Below, piece after piece: positions 1-7,973 of a stretch of DNA of 50,586 nt. Below the pieces are notes generated by a model. The model saw nothing but the letters and a program-made list of their open reading frames with translations, was not told where the DNA came from and ran no database searches. The stretch comes from a filamentous cyanobacterium CCT1 (GTDB lineage: Bacteria; Cyanobacteriota; Cyanobacteriia; Phormidesmidales; Phormidesmidaceae). The stretch is taken from the NCBI GenBank assembly GCA_003017855.1, contig PYER01000014.1:1-50586 (forward strand). The letters are read 5' to 3'. The position numbers and the translations under genes are program-made. How positions within the stretch are numbered: the stretch's first letter is position 1; each line of letters starts with the position of its first letter.

Positions 1-73
1 CTCCTGGGAGGGGCAGGGGTGAGCCATTCAAACCCCGCAACCCACCCCGACCTCCGTCACCCCTCCCAGGAGG
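1..73. repeat. Inverted repeat beyond the ABC permease gene
   Basis: Positions 1-13 (CTCCTGGGAGGGG) are the exact reverse complement of 60-72, with a C-rich spacer between them. The transcript of the minus-strand permease gene ends at 94, so this stem could end its message. It also resembles the dispersed G/C-rich cyanobacterial palindromes. No T-tract follows, so the terminator role is uncertain. Confidence 0.5.
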
Positions 74-93
74 GGAAAGGCCGCGAAATTAGC

Positions 94-930
94 TTAGTTC
101 TCATGTTTCATGGCGCTAGAGTGCCAATTTTTGAGTAAAACGTTTGATAGAGCCGAGAGAGCGGCAAAAATGGCGATCCCCGACACCGTAATCAGCAGCA
201 GGGCGGCAAACATGCGGGGAATTTGCAGGTTATAGCCCGCGATCAAAATTTGGTAGGCCAGTCCCGACTGGGCACCGCCCGTCCCAGCTACGAATTCAGC
301 AACGACGGCCCCAATTAGCGCCAGACCACCGCTAATGCGTAGCCCTGCCAAAAAGTAGGGCAGGCTGGTGGGCAGCCGCAGGTACCACAGTGTTTGCCAG
401 CGACTGGCTTTGTTGAGCTTAAACAGGTTCACCAGCGACGGGTCGGTGCTGTTTAGCCCCAGCACCGTGTTCGACACGATGGGGAAGAAGGCAACAATCC
501 AGGCGCAGACCACCAGGGCGGCGAAGGTGTTGTTCTTCAGCCAGATGATGATCAGGGGCGCAACGGCGACGATGGGCGTGGTTTGCAGCAGTACGGCGTA
601 GGGAAAGAAGCTGCGCTCGATCCATTTGCTCTGGGCAAAGAGAATGGCAACGAATAGCCCCGACAGGGTGGCGGCAACCAGGGCAGTGAAGGCGATCTTC
701 ATCGTCACAAACCAGGAGGGAAATAGCGTGGGCCAATCCTTGGCCAGAGTTTGCAGAATCAGAATCGGGCCGGGCAGCAGGTAGGGGGGTGTGTTGGTGA
801 GGCGGACAGCCAGTTCCCAGGTAGTGAGAAGAACCAGGCCGACGAGAACGGGGGCCAGCACATCGGGCGAAAGCAGCGACTTCACCCACCGAGGCTGTGG
901 TTGGGGCTGTTCTAGGGCGGGAGAGAGCAT
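94..930 (-). CDS. ABC transporter permease (SsuC/ThiX/TauC-like)
   Basis: This is the inner-membrane channel subunit of an ABC importer, 278 aa, the usual length for the BPD_transp_1 family. Several hydrophobic helices follow a short cytoplasmic N-terminus. The ATPase-coupling loop is visible around residues 185-225, with RLPTSLPYFLAGLRISGG and then AEFVAGTGG, as in nitrate/sulfonate/pyrimidine-type permeases. It is the last gene of a three-gene minus-strand operon with the ATPase (1176-1976) and the lipoprotein receptor (2048-3130). The 245-bp gap to the ATPase gene holds a dispersed inverted repeat. The substrate cannot be read from the sequence. Taurine or other sulfonates, and thiamine or pyrimidine precursors, are all possible for this family. 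Confidence 0.9.
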   Translation of the reverse strand: MLSPALEQPQPQPRWVKSLLSPDVLAPVLVGLVLLTTWELAVRLTNTPPYLLPGPILILQTLAKDWPTLFPSWFVTMKIAFTALVAATLSGLFVAILFAQSKWIERSFFPYAVLLQTTPIVAVAPLIIIWLKNNTFAALVVCAWIVAFFPIVSNTVLGLNSTDPSLVNLFKLNKASRWQTLWYLRLPTSLPYFLAGLRISGGLALIGAVVAEFVAGTGGAQSGLAYQILIAGYNLQIPRMFAALLLITVSGIAIFAALSALSNVLLKNWHSSAMKHEN

Positions 931-1086
931 GGCAGTACCGATTTTGGATTTTGGACTTGTGGTGAGCTTGTCGAACTATTGGGGATTTTGGATTGGGGCG
1001 ACTAGAAACCCGGTTTCTGGTTCAGCAGGCCAGTCCTGCCTTTGAAAAGCGAAAAAGAAACTGGGGTTCTCTGCCAGGTCAACGGG

Positions 1087-1163
1087 GTAGGTTGGTTGAA
1101 GCGCGAGCGGAACCCAACAAAGAGTCGATTGCGTTGGGTTACACTCCGTTCCACCCAACTTAC
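1087..1163. repeat. Dispersed inverted-repeat element (GTAGGTTGG family), copy 1
   Basis: A 77-bp element starts GTAGGTTGG and ends CCACCCAACTTAC. Inside are GGAACCCAAC and GTTGGGTTACACTCCGTTCC. A second copy with perfect 13-bp ends lies at 11775-11859. It looks like a non-autonomous miniature element (MITE-like) sitting between two genes of the ABC operon. No coding capacity is seen. Confidence 0.6.
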
Positions 1164-1175
1164 AAATGAGATCTG

Positions 1176-1976
1176 CTACAGCGCTAGCGCCAGCGATTCG
1201 CCCATGGCGTTGGACAGGCTGTGGGAGACATCGCGGCAGTAGCGGTTGAACTGGGCCGAGGTGCGGTAGTCGGGTACGCGGGGGTGAGGGCTGTCGATCG
1301 CAATATCCGCCACCACGCGCCCTGGCTTTGAGGCCATCACCACCACCCGGTGGGCCAGGTATACGGCCTCATAAATGCTGTGGGTGACAAACAGAATAGT
1401 CAGGTTGCGCTGGTACTGAAGGGTGAGCAAATCCTGGTTGAGCTTGCCGCGAGTCATTTCATCCAGGGCACCGAAGGGTTCGTCCATCAGCAGTACGTTG
1501 GGCTGGGTGACTAGGGCGCGGGCGATTGACACCCGCATTTTCATGCCGCCGGAGAGTTCGCGGGGGTAGACCCGCTCAAATCCCTGCAGGCCGACTTGGG
1601 CGATCGCCTCCGATACCAGCTCCAGCGCCTGCCGTTTCGGCACTTTCGCCAGCTTTAGCGGCAGCCGAATGTTGTCCATCACCGTGGCCCAGGGCATCAG
1701 CGCTGCTTCCTGAAAGACGTAGGCCAGCTTGTGGTCGCCGCTTTGCCAGGCCATGCGCCCGGTGGTCAGGTCGCCCAGTTCTGAGATAATTCGCAGCACC
1801 GTGCTCTTACCGCAGCCCGACGGCCCCACCAGGCTGGTGATGGTACCCGGCTCTACGGCGAGGTTAAAGTCTTGTAGGGCCACGGTGCCGTTGGCGTAGG
1901 TTTTGCCCACCTGCTCCAGGGTGAGAATGGGTTGGGTCTGCATGGCGATCGCGCTCGTTGACGTTGAAACAATCAT
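1176..1976 (-). CDS. ABC transporter ATP-binding protein (SsuB/TauB-like)
   Basis: This is the cytoplasmic ATPase that powers the importer, 266 aa. The Walker A motif GPSGCGKST lies near residue 52, the ABC signature LSGGM near 141, and Walker B VLLMDEPFGALDE near 160, followed by the switch histidine in FVTHS. The order and spacing are standard for nitrate/sulfonate/taurine-class ATPases. A second in-frame ATG at 1943 (MQTQPILTLEQ) is an equally good start, because the domain begins right after it. It lies between the binding-protein and permease genes on the same strand. Confidence 0.93.
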   Translation of the reverse strand: MIVSTSTSAIAMQTQPILTLEQVGKTYANGTVALQDFNLAVEPGTITSLVGPSGCGKSTVLRIISELGDLTTGRMAWQSGDHKLAYVFQEAALMPWATVMDNIRLPLKLAKVPKRQALELVSEAIAQVGLQGFERVYPRELSGGMKMRVSIARALVTQPNVLLMDEPFGALDEMTRGKLNQDLLTLQYQRNLTILFVTHSIYEAVYLAHRVVVMASKPGRVVADIAIDSPHPRVPDYRTSAQFNRYCRDVSHSLSNAMGESLALAL

Positions 1977-2047
1977 CGGCCAAGCCTCCGGCCTAGAGGG
2001 TCATTGGTGAACAATTCGATGCGTAACGGTGCTGTGTAGGCAATCGC

Positions 2048-3130
2048 CTAGCCTTGGTAGGCCTCTGGCCCCTTGTTCACAAACTCCAGTGAATAGGCCT
2101 GCTTGTAGTCCACTGAGTCTTCAAACGCGCCCAGCTCAGCCATGGTGGTAAAAATTTCCTGCCAGCGCTCGTCGGTCATCGCCCCAATGCCCTGGGTCTC
2201 GGCCTCGCCGCTGTTAATAATGCCGTACTCGTTAAGCTTGGCGAGGCCAAAGGCCAGCTGCTCATCGCTCATTTCGGGGTTGTCTTGCTTGATCAGCTCG
2301 TTGCCGGGGGCGGGGTCGTCTAAATAGCTGTACCAACCCTTAATCGAGGCATCCACAAACCGCTGCACCAGGTCAGGGTTGCCCTCCAAAATTTCGCGGC
2401 GGGTTTCAATAGTGGTGGTGTAGTTGGGGTAGCCATGGTCGGCCATCAGCAGCACCACCGGCTCAAAGCCGCCCTCTTTCTCAATGGCAAAGGGTTCGGA
2501 GGTAATATAGCCCTGCTGCACCACGTTTTTATCGGCCACAAACGGCCCCACATTAAAGGTATAAACCCCCATCTGGTCGTCGCTGAGGCCGTATTTCGCC
2601 TTGATGAAGGGCCAGAAGGTGGTGTGGGCGCTGGTCGACATCAAAATGGTTTTGCCCTTCAGGTCTTCAAACGACTCAATCCCCGCATTGGGGTGGGCCA
2701 TTAGCGCCTGGGGGTCTTTTTGAAAGATGGCCGCCACCGTCACCTTGGGCACTCCTTCCTGAATGGAGTTGATGGCATCGATCGCGTAGCCCATCTTAAA
2801 GTCGTGCGCCCCGGCCATCAGCAGCTGGTTGCCGTTCACCTGCGGGCCGCCCATGCTGATGGTGACATCTAGCCCATGGTCGGCATAAATGCCGGTGGCT
2901 ACCGCCTGGTAAAAGCCGCCGTGCTCGGCCTGGGCAAACCAGCTAGTGCCAAACGTCACCTTATCCAGCTCACTATCGCCAGAGGTCGAGTCAGCGGGGG
3001 CCGTCGCGTTTGGAGAACCGCCCGCGCATGCGGCTAGCACCCCAGCTCCTAGAGTTAGAGAGCTATAGCGGAGAAATCGACGTCGGTTAAGCGCTACGGC
3101 AAACGCATTTGCACTGCGAGAAAATGTCAT
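2048..3130 (-). CDS. ABC transporter substrate-binding lipoprotein (NMT1/THI5-like)
   Basis: This is the receptor of the ABC importer. From the ATG at 3130 the N-terminus reads MTFSRSANAF, then NRRRFLRYSS, a hydrophobic stretch and the lipobox LAAC. That is a twin-arginine signal with a lipid-attachment cysteine, so the protein should be exported folded and anchored on the periplasmic side. An upstream in-frame start at 3202 would bury the signal and is rejected. The mature part has the NMT1/THI5 pattern (TFGTSWFAQAEHGGFYQAVA, then GANDF-like GAHDFKMGY and LKGKTILMS). It is the first gene of the operon and reads away from the FCD regulator, which probably controls it. The substrate is unknown. 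Confidence 0.9.
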   Translation of the reverse strand: MTFSRSANAFAVALNRRRFLRYSSLTLGAGVLAACAGGSPNATAPADSTSGDSELDKVTFGTSWFAQAEHGGFYQAVATGIYADHGLDVTISMGGPQVNGNQLLMAGAHDFKMGYAIDAINSIQEGVPKVTVAAIFQKDPQALMAHPNAGIESFEDLKGKTILMSTSAHTTFWPFIKAKYGLSDDQMGVYTFNVGPFVADKNVVQQGYITSEPFAIEKEGGFEPVVLLMADHGYPNYTTTIETRREILEGNPDLVQRFVDASIKGWYSYLDDPAPGNELIKQDNPEMSDEQLAFGLAKLNEYGIINSGEAETQGIGAMTDERWQEIFTTMAELGAFEDSVDYKQAYSLEFVNKGPEAYQG

Positions 3131-3284
3131 GGCAAAACGCTCAGATAGAGAAGAATTACAGCGAAATTTTACGGAATAGGAGCCGCCACCACGACTCTTC
3201 AAGAAATTCTTAAACCCAGTATTCAGAACTTAGGAGGTTGCGTATACTAGACATACAACATTGAATGCTTTTGTGAATTCAGCG

Positions 3285-3294
3285 TTGTATACAA
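3285..3294. promoter_or_regulatory. Candidate GntR/FCD operator (TTGTATACAA)
   Basis: A perfect 10-bp palindrome, TTGTATACAA, lies in the divergent region between the binding-protein gene and the regulator gene. A second GTATAC core sits at 3242-3247. Palindromes of this kind are known operators for FCD-type GntR regulators. The position suits control of both divergent genes. Confidence 0.5.
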
Positions 3295-3374
3295 GAGACG
3301 TTAAGGGCTTTGATCTGTCGCTTCTGTAGCCTTCGACACTATTTTTTGTTTGTTTTGACATTTGGAGTGCGATC

Positions 3375-4094
3375 GTGGCCAAAGCAGGTTCTCAGGCTCC
3401 TAGTGCCCAGACTGCCAAAGTAAACCATAAAAAATCTGGCAGCAGTGTCGATCGCATCTATCAGCAGCTCAAGCAGATGGCGAAGACCTATAAGTTTCGC
3501 CCCGGCGAGCCCCTCAACGAGGTCGAGCTGGCGGCCTCTTTTGGGGTTAGCCGCACGCCCCTGCGCGAAGTTCTCAATCGTCTGGTGGCCGAGGGACTGC
3601 TCGACTTTGTGCCTCGCAAGGGCTTCTCCTGCAAGCCGCTCGATACCAAGCGCGTATTTGATCTCTACGAAGTGCGCTGCGGCCTGGAGATGATGAGCGC
3701 CAAACTCGCCACCGAACGCGCCAGCGACGGCGAGATCGAGGCTTTGACTCAGTTCTGGAAGGCCGCCACCGAAAAATTCTGCACGCTTACCCCGGTAGAC
3801 TGCGCCCGCTGCGACGAAACTTTCCACGAGCGCCTGGCGGAGCTATCGCAAAATAGCGAGCTGCTGCACATGCTGCAAAACGTGAACGCCCGCGCCCACT
3901 ACCTGCGGCTGATCTCGATGGAGCAAGAGCCCTACCGCCGCAATACCTGCGCCGAACACCAGCTAATCTTGCAGGCCATTCAAGACCGCAATGTAGATGC
4001 GGCGGTAAACTGTATGGCGGCCCATGTCAGCCTGCGTCAGGAGCAGCTGGTAGAGGTGATTAAAGAAGGCGTGGCGCGGATATATATGAGTTAA
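3375..4094 (+). CDS. GntR-family regulator, FCD subfamily (FadR/VanR type)
   Basis: A DNA-binding transcription factor of 239 aa starting at GTG. Residues ~25-90 form the winged helix, with LNEVELAASFGVSRTPLREV as recognition region and a wing ending RKGF. Residues ~100-225 form the all-helical FCD sensor domain. Its metal/ligand positions are visible as the histidines in CDETFHERL, AEHQLIL and AAHVSLRQ. It is divergent from the ABC importer operon, so it most likely senses the imported compound or a product of it. The ligand cannot be deduced. Confidence 0.92.
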   Translation: MAKAGSQAPSAQTAKVNHKKSGSSVDRIYQQLKQMAKTYKFRPGEPLNEVELAASFGVSRTPLREVLNRLVAEGLLDFVPRKGFSCKPLDTKRVFDLYEVRCGLEMMSAKLATERASDGEIEALTQFWKAATEKFCTLTPVDCARCDETFHERLAELSQNSELLHMLQNVNARAHYLRLISMEQEPYRRNTCAEHQLILQAIQDRNVDAAVNCMAAHVSLRQEQLVEVIKEGVARIYMS

Positions 4095-4123
4095 GCGAGA
4101 AACATTAATAGGCGTCAAAAAAT

Positions 4124-5170
4124 ATGGAAAATCAAGATCTACCCGAAGATGTTCAGGAGTTGATAAAGCAACTGCCTAAAGAACGCCAAGAAACTATTGA
4201 AGAAATAACTCAATCCGCAGTCAGGTATATGGAATCTGTTATTTTGCCTAGACAAGAGTTTGTCTATCCTAAAACGCAAGAATTATCTCAGACGCCTTTA
4301 AGAAAAGATATTCAACATCAAACTTTAGAATTTGATACTGTTTTCCTAGAGGGTGACGAAATCAAAACCGTACGCAAGACAGCCCAGTATTTTACTGAAG
4401 AACTAGGAAGCGATACTAAGTTGGACATGATTCTGATTCCTAACGGAGAATTCACTATGGGTTCGCCTGAAGACGATATTTATGTCTGTTCGCCTCCGCT
4501 GCATAAAGTAACAGTTTCTGAGTTCTATATAGGCAAGTTTCAGGTTACGCAAAAGCAATGGAAAGCCATTATGCAGCACAACCTCTCTGCCCATGAGGGT
4601 GATAACCTTCCTGTGGAGAATGTTTCATGGTGCGATGCTGTCGAGTTTTGCGCAAGAATTTCTGCACTTACAGGAAGAAATTACAGGTTGCCAAGCGAAG
4701 CTGAGTGGGAATATGCCTGTCGTGCTGGCACTACTACCTACTACAGTTTCGGTTCAAAAATTAGCACTCGACTCGCGAATTATTGGGATATGGATGCTTC
4801 TGAAAGCTCGCCCATAGAAGCTCCTATCCCATCAGAGGGGTGTGTCGCAGCTTATAATCCAGATGGAGTGCAGTATTTGCAAACAGTGCCGGTTGGCAGT
4901 TATTTCCCAAACGCATTTGGGCTTTACGACATGCACGGTAATGTTTATGAGCTTTGCCAAGATGCCTGGCACTATGATTATACTGGCGCACCCAACGATG
5001 GCAGTGCATGGGGAACAGGCTATGATGATGGTTTAGTTGTGATTAGAGGAGGTTCCTTCGATTACTATGATTTCAACTGCTGCTCAGCATTTCGCTCAGA
5101 TACTGGGATAAGTTATAGATATCACGGCACTGGTTTTCGAATCGCCTGCTCAGTGAGTAATGTGGAGTAG
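4124..5170 (+). CDS. Formylglycine-generating-enzyme-like (SUMF1/FGE) domain protein
   Basis: 348 aa. Residues ~1-95 are a charged, mostly helical N-terminus. Residues ~96-345 are an FGE-sulfatase/SUMF1 fold: MILIPNGEFTMGSPEDD, VTQKQWKAIM, LPVENVSWCDAVEFC, RLPSEAEWEYACRAGT, FGLYDMHGNVYELC, VIRGGSFD and GFRIAC. In cyanobacteria such proteins are often of unknown role or attached to signalling and conflict domains, and few are proven sulfatase activators. The short pre-domain segment (KTARQYF-like, then LGSD) resembles that of the TIR-FGE protein at 13105-14382. It is AT-rich compared with its GntR neighbour, which ends 29 bp upstream, and so is probably acquired. The target is unknown. Confidence 0.85.
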   Translation: MENQDLPEDVQELIKQLPKERQETIEEITQSAVRYMESVILPRQEFVYPKTQELSQTPLRKDIQHQTLEFDTVFLEGDEIKTVRKTAQYFTEELGSDTKLDMILIPNGEFTMGSPEDDIYVCSPPLHKVTVSEFYIGKFQVTQKQWKAIMQHNLSAHEGDNLPVENVSWCDAVEFCARISALTGRNYRLPSEAEWEYACRAGTTTYYSFGSKISTRLANYWDMDASESSPIEAPIPSEGCVAAYNPDGVQYLQTVPVGSYFPNAFGLYDMHGNVYELCQDAWHYDYTGAPNDGSAWGTGYDDGLVVIRGGSFDYYDFNCCSAFRSDTGISYRYHGTGFRIACSVSNVE

Positions 5171-5316
5171 CTTAAAATAATATTTTTTGCTTTTAAATAA
5201 TTTTGATTGTGATGAAATAAGGTATTTGCATAGTTGACTAAAAAATTTTTTTTTAATGTCCAAAACTATTCGGATTATCTCGGCCCGTAAGGCAACTCGA
5301 AAGGAACGTGAATACT

Positions 5317-5601
5317 ATGAAGATTGATGCTTTAAAGCAGCGATTAAACAAAGATCGCCCTATGACAACAATTACTATTCGGATGCCTGAAGATGTGATT
5401 GAGGATCTGAAACGGGTTGCCCCGCTGCTGGGTTTTTCTGGATGTCAACCCCTAGCTCGTGCCTACATTGGTCAAGGGCTACGTGCTGACCTAGAACGAC
5501 TAGAAGGCGATACTATTTCTGCCTTGATTGCCAGCTTGAAGCGACATGGTGTAAGCGACGATGTGCTGCAAGAAGCTATCAGTGAGGTGACTCAGCGCTA
5601 G
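5317..5601 (+). CDS. Ribbon-helix-helix-like small DNA-binding protein
   Basis: About 94 aa. The segment MTTITIRMPEDVIEDLKRVAPLLGFSGCQPLARAYIG splits naturally into a beta strand and two helices, as in CopG/Arc-type antitoxins and repressors. An AAGGAA ribosome site at 5301-5306 lies 10 nt before the ATG at 5317 and only 1 nt before a GTG at 5308, so the ATG is preferred. No toxin gene follows, so it may be an orphan antitoxin or an autoregulator. The family is inferred from pattern only. Confidence 0.65.
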   Translation: MKIDALKQRLNKDRPMTTITIRMPEDVIEDLKRVAPLLGFSGCQPLARAYIGQGLRADLERLEGDTISALIASLKRHGVSDDVLQEAISEVTQR

Positions 5602-6152
5602 TATCGGTTGGCAGGAATATGGTAAGCCTTGCGAGGGTAGCGAGTATCAGGTGTCAGGTGTCAGGAACGGTTGACCAAATTCCGCTGCAGAATATTACTT
5701 AAAGACTTTGTTTTGAGTCAGCTCTTTAATTTCGAAGCCAGTTCGCTGTTTTACAACAGCAAGTCTCTTTTCAAGCGTTAAGTGGGAATTGAAGGGACGC
5801 GATCGCATCCCTACCACCCCTTAAATTCCAAAGACCAATACAGTTCTAAGCGATATTCACCGAACAGTTGCACAAAACCAAACTGTTACGGTAGCAGTTC
5901 ACTGTGACTGCCTCTGTTCCGATCGCCCTACGTGAACGAGAATTGAGCTATCGAATACAGGCGATCGCGGTTTTTACCCAAGCGATCGGCGTTCCTCCCT
6001 AGAGCGTTCTGACTAGTCGGAGGACGACGATCGCCATCATAAACTTGTCGCCCCTGTTGCCCACTTGAGAGGCATTGGGGGTAGCTGGATGGCGCGGTCG
6101 CTTGGCAAAACATGGTCACACCACAATTCACATCACAATGAGAGGAGCCGTC
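5602..6152. other. Gene-free stretch, 551 bp
   Basis: No convincing coding region on either strand. It contains several CGATCG/GCGATCGC sites and a short direct repeat, (TCAGGTG)n-like, at about 5646-5666. A minus-strand frame at 5928-6269 has no recognisable protein character. Confidence 0.6.
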
Positions 6153-6326
6153 ATGCTTAGAGCCGATCGCATTTCTCAAAGGGTTCACAACCCTCGGGGC
6201 TGGACCCAGCGCCTGCAAAACGCAATGAATCAGTTTTGGCGCTTTAGTAGTTTCTATGGCGACTATCAATCTCTACCTCCGGCGGAACGGCGGCGGTTTA
6301 TGATCGAGCGACAAAAGCGAGGCTAA
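6153..6326 (+). CDS. Small basic protein, 57 aa, unknown
   Basis: The product starts MLRADRISQRVHNPRGW, is aromatic- and arginine-rich, and ends ERRRFMIERQKRG. AGGAG at 6143-6147 lies 5 nt before the ATG, an ideal ribosome site, which favours this start over ATG 6138. I do not recognise a family. The GC content fits the host. It converges with the gluconokinase gene, from which it is separated by a palindromic repeat. Confidence 0.5.
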   Translation: MLRADRISQRVHNPRGWTQRLQNAMNQFWRFSSFYGDYQSLPPAERRRFMIERQKRG

Positions 6327-6379
6327 TAACCCGGCCCCCGTTTGGCGAAACAGAGTTTTGCTGGCTGCATTTGGGGGAT

Positions 6380-6396
6380 GGTGGGCAGTGCCCACC
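6380..6396. repeat. Palindrome GGTGGGCA-G-TGCCCACC at the gluconokinase stop
   Basis: A perfect 8+1+8 palindrome ends one base before the gluconokinase stop codon (6397-6399). It belongs to the GTAGGGTGGGCA/TGCCCACC type widely dispersed in cyanobacterial intergenic DNA. It may act as a stop signal between the convergent genes. Confidence 0.5.
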
Positions 6397-7959
6397 CTAC
6401 ATCTGGGGTAAGTCGATGTTGCCTAACTCGGTTTGCAGGGCGGCGATCGCGTCGTATTCCTGCGCAAATACCTCGGTCAGGCGCTCGAATACGGGCAACA
6501 CCTTCTTGTAGATGGTCACATTTTCGGGGATGGGCTGGTGACGATAGGTTGCGCCAATCATGGTGCTGACCATTTCGAGCGATGGCACCCGACCCAGGCC
6601 GTGCAGCCCCAGTACGGCGGCCCCCAGGCAGGAGCTTTCGTAGTGCTCAGGAATGGTCACCTCGCGGTTAAAAATATCGGCCATCATCTGTCGCCACAGG
6701 GGCGATTCGGCAAACCCACCCGTGGCCTGAATGAGCGTCGCTGGGCCAGCAAAATCTTCCAGCGCTTTTAGCACCAGGTAGAGGTTGTAGACAATGCCCT
6801 CCAGCACCGATCGCACCATGTGCGACTTGGTGTGCTTGACGCTGAGGCCAAAGAACGAGGCCCGCGCGTTGGCGTTCCACAGGGGCGATCGCTCGCCCAT
6901 CAGGTAGGGGTGAAACAGCAGCCCTTCTGAGCCGGGGGACACCGCCGCCGCCATCTTGGTCAGCAGGCTGTAGACATCCTGGCCCAGGCGCTTGGCCGTA
7001 GCCACCTCGGCGTCGGCCAGTTGGTCGCGCACCCAGCGCAGGGCAATACCGCCGTTGTTGACCGCACCACCAATCACCCACTGGTGCTCGGTGAGGGGGT
7101 AGCAAAACAGCCGCTCCTGGGGGTCAGTGACGGGGCGATCGACCACCGCCCGCACCGCACCGCTGGTGCCCACCGTGACCGCCACCAGACCGGGAGCGAT
7201 CGCCCCCACCCCCAGGTTCGACAGCACGCCATCGCTGGCCCCAGCAATGATCGGCGTCTCGGTCCGCAGGCCCATCGCCTCGGCCATGGCGGGCTTTAGC
7301 CCCGGCAGCACGGCGGTGGTGGGCACCAGTTCAGAGAGCTGGCTGGGGTCAACTCCGGCGATCGCCAGCGCGCTCTGATCCCAGTTCAGCGTTTCCAGGT
7401 TGAGCAACCCCATCGCTGTGGCAATGGAGTGGTCAACCACATAGCGCCCCAACAGCCGGTAAAACACGTACTCTTTGATCGAAATAAACCGCGCCGCCCG
7501 CTGGAACAGGTCGGGCTGCTCGTGGCGCAGCCAGGCCAGCTTGACCAGGGGCGACATCGGGTGAATGGGGGTGCCCGTGCGCCGATAAACCGCGTGGCCA
7601 TCCATGTCGGCTTTGATGCGCTTGTCCCAGCCGGTGCTGCGGTTGTCGGCCCAGGTGATGCTGCGGCTGATCGGTTCGTCGTCCTTATCCACCAAAATGA
7701 GGCTGTGCATGGCCGCGCTAAAGCTCAGCCCCAGCACCTGCGACGGGTTGAGCACGTAGGCATCCATCACCCCCCGCACGGTGTTGACTACGGCCGTAAA
7801 AATCTCCTCCGGGTCTTGCTCGGCGGTGGCGACATCGGGGGTGTAAAGGGGGTAGGTGACCAGGGCTTTGCCCACGACCTTGCCCGTCTCGGTAAACAGC
7901 ACCGACTTGGTGCTGGTGGTGCCAATATCCACCCCGATGATGTAGTTCTGCTCAGCCAT
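6397..7959 (-). CDS. gntK: Gluconokinase, FGGY carbohydrate kinase family
   Basis: Predicted to phosphorylate gluconate to 6-phosphogluconate, feeding the oxidative pentose-phosphate or Entner-Doudoroff route. The ATP-binding phosphate loop VDIGTTSTKSVLFTETG is right at the N-terminus. The C-terminal FGGY half carries VTVGTSGAVR, GGAVNNGGIALRW and IQATGGFAESPLWRQMMADIF. The start at 7959 (MAEQNYIIGVDIGTT) puts the fold at the usual distance. A start at 7974 overlapping the permease stop as TAATG is also possible and implies translational coupling. Length (520 aa) is typical. Gluconate rather than xylulose or glycerol is inferred from the GntP neighbour. Confidence 0.85.
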   Translation of the reverse strand: MAEQNYIIGVDIGTTSTKSVLFTETGKVVGKALVTYPLYTPDVATAEQDPEEIFTAVVNTVRGVMDAYVLNPSQVLGLSFSAAMHSLILVDKDDEPISRSITWADNRSTGWDKRIKADMDGHAVYRRTGTPIHPMSPLVKLAWLRHEQPDLFQRAARFISIKEYVFYRLLGRYVVDHSIATAMGLLNLETLNWDQSALAIAGVDPSQLSELVPTTAVLPGLKPAMAEAMGLRTETPIIAGASDGVLSNLGVGAIAPGLVAVTVGTSGAVRAVVDRPVTDPQERLFCYPLTEHQWVIGGAVNNGGIALRWVRDQLADAEVATAKRLGQDVYSLLTKMAAAVSPGSEGLLFHPYLMGERSPLWNANARASFFGLSVKHTKSHMVRSVLEGIVYNLYLVLKALEDFAGPATLIQATGGFAESPLWRQMMADIFNREVTIPEHYESSCLGAAVLGLHGLGRVPSLEMVSTMIGATYRHQPIPENVTIYKKVLPVFERLTEVFAQEYDAIAALQTELGNIDLPQM

Positions 7960-7973
7960 TGCAGTGCCTGTCA

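Noticed and set aside
2048-3202. Longer start of the substrate-binding protein at 3202
   Set aside because: It would place 24 polar residues before the Tat/lipoprotein signal.
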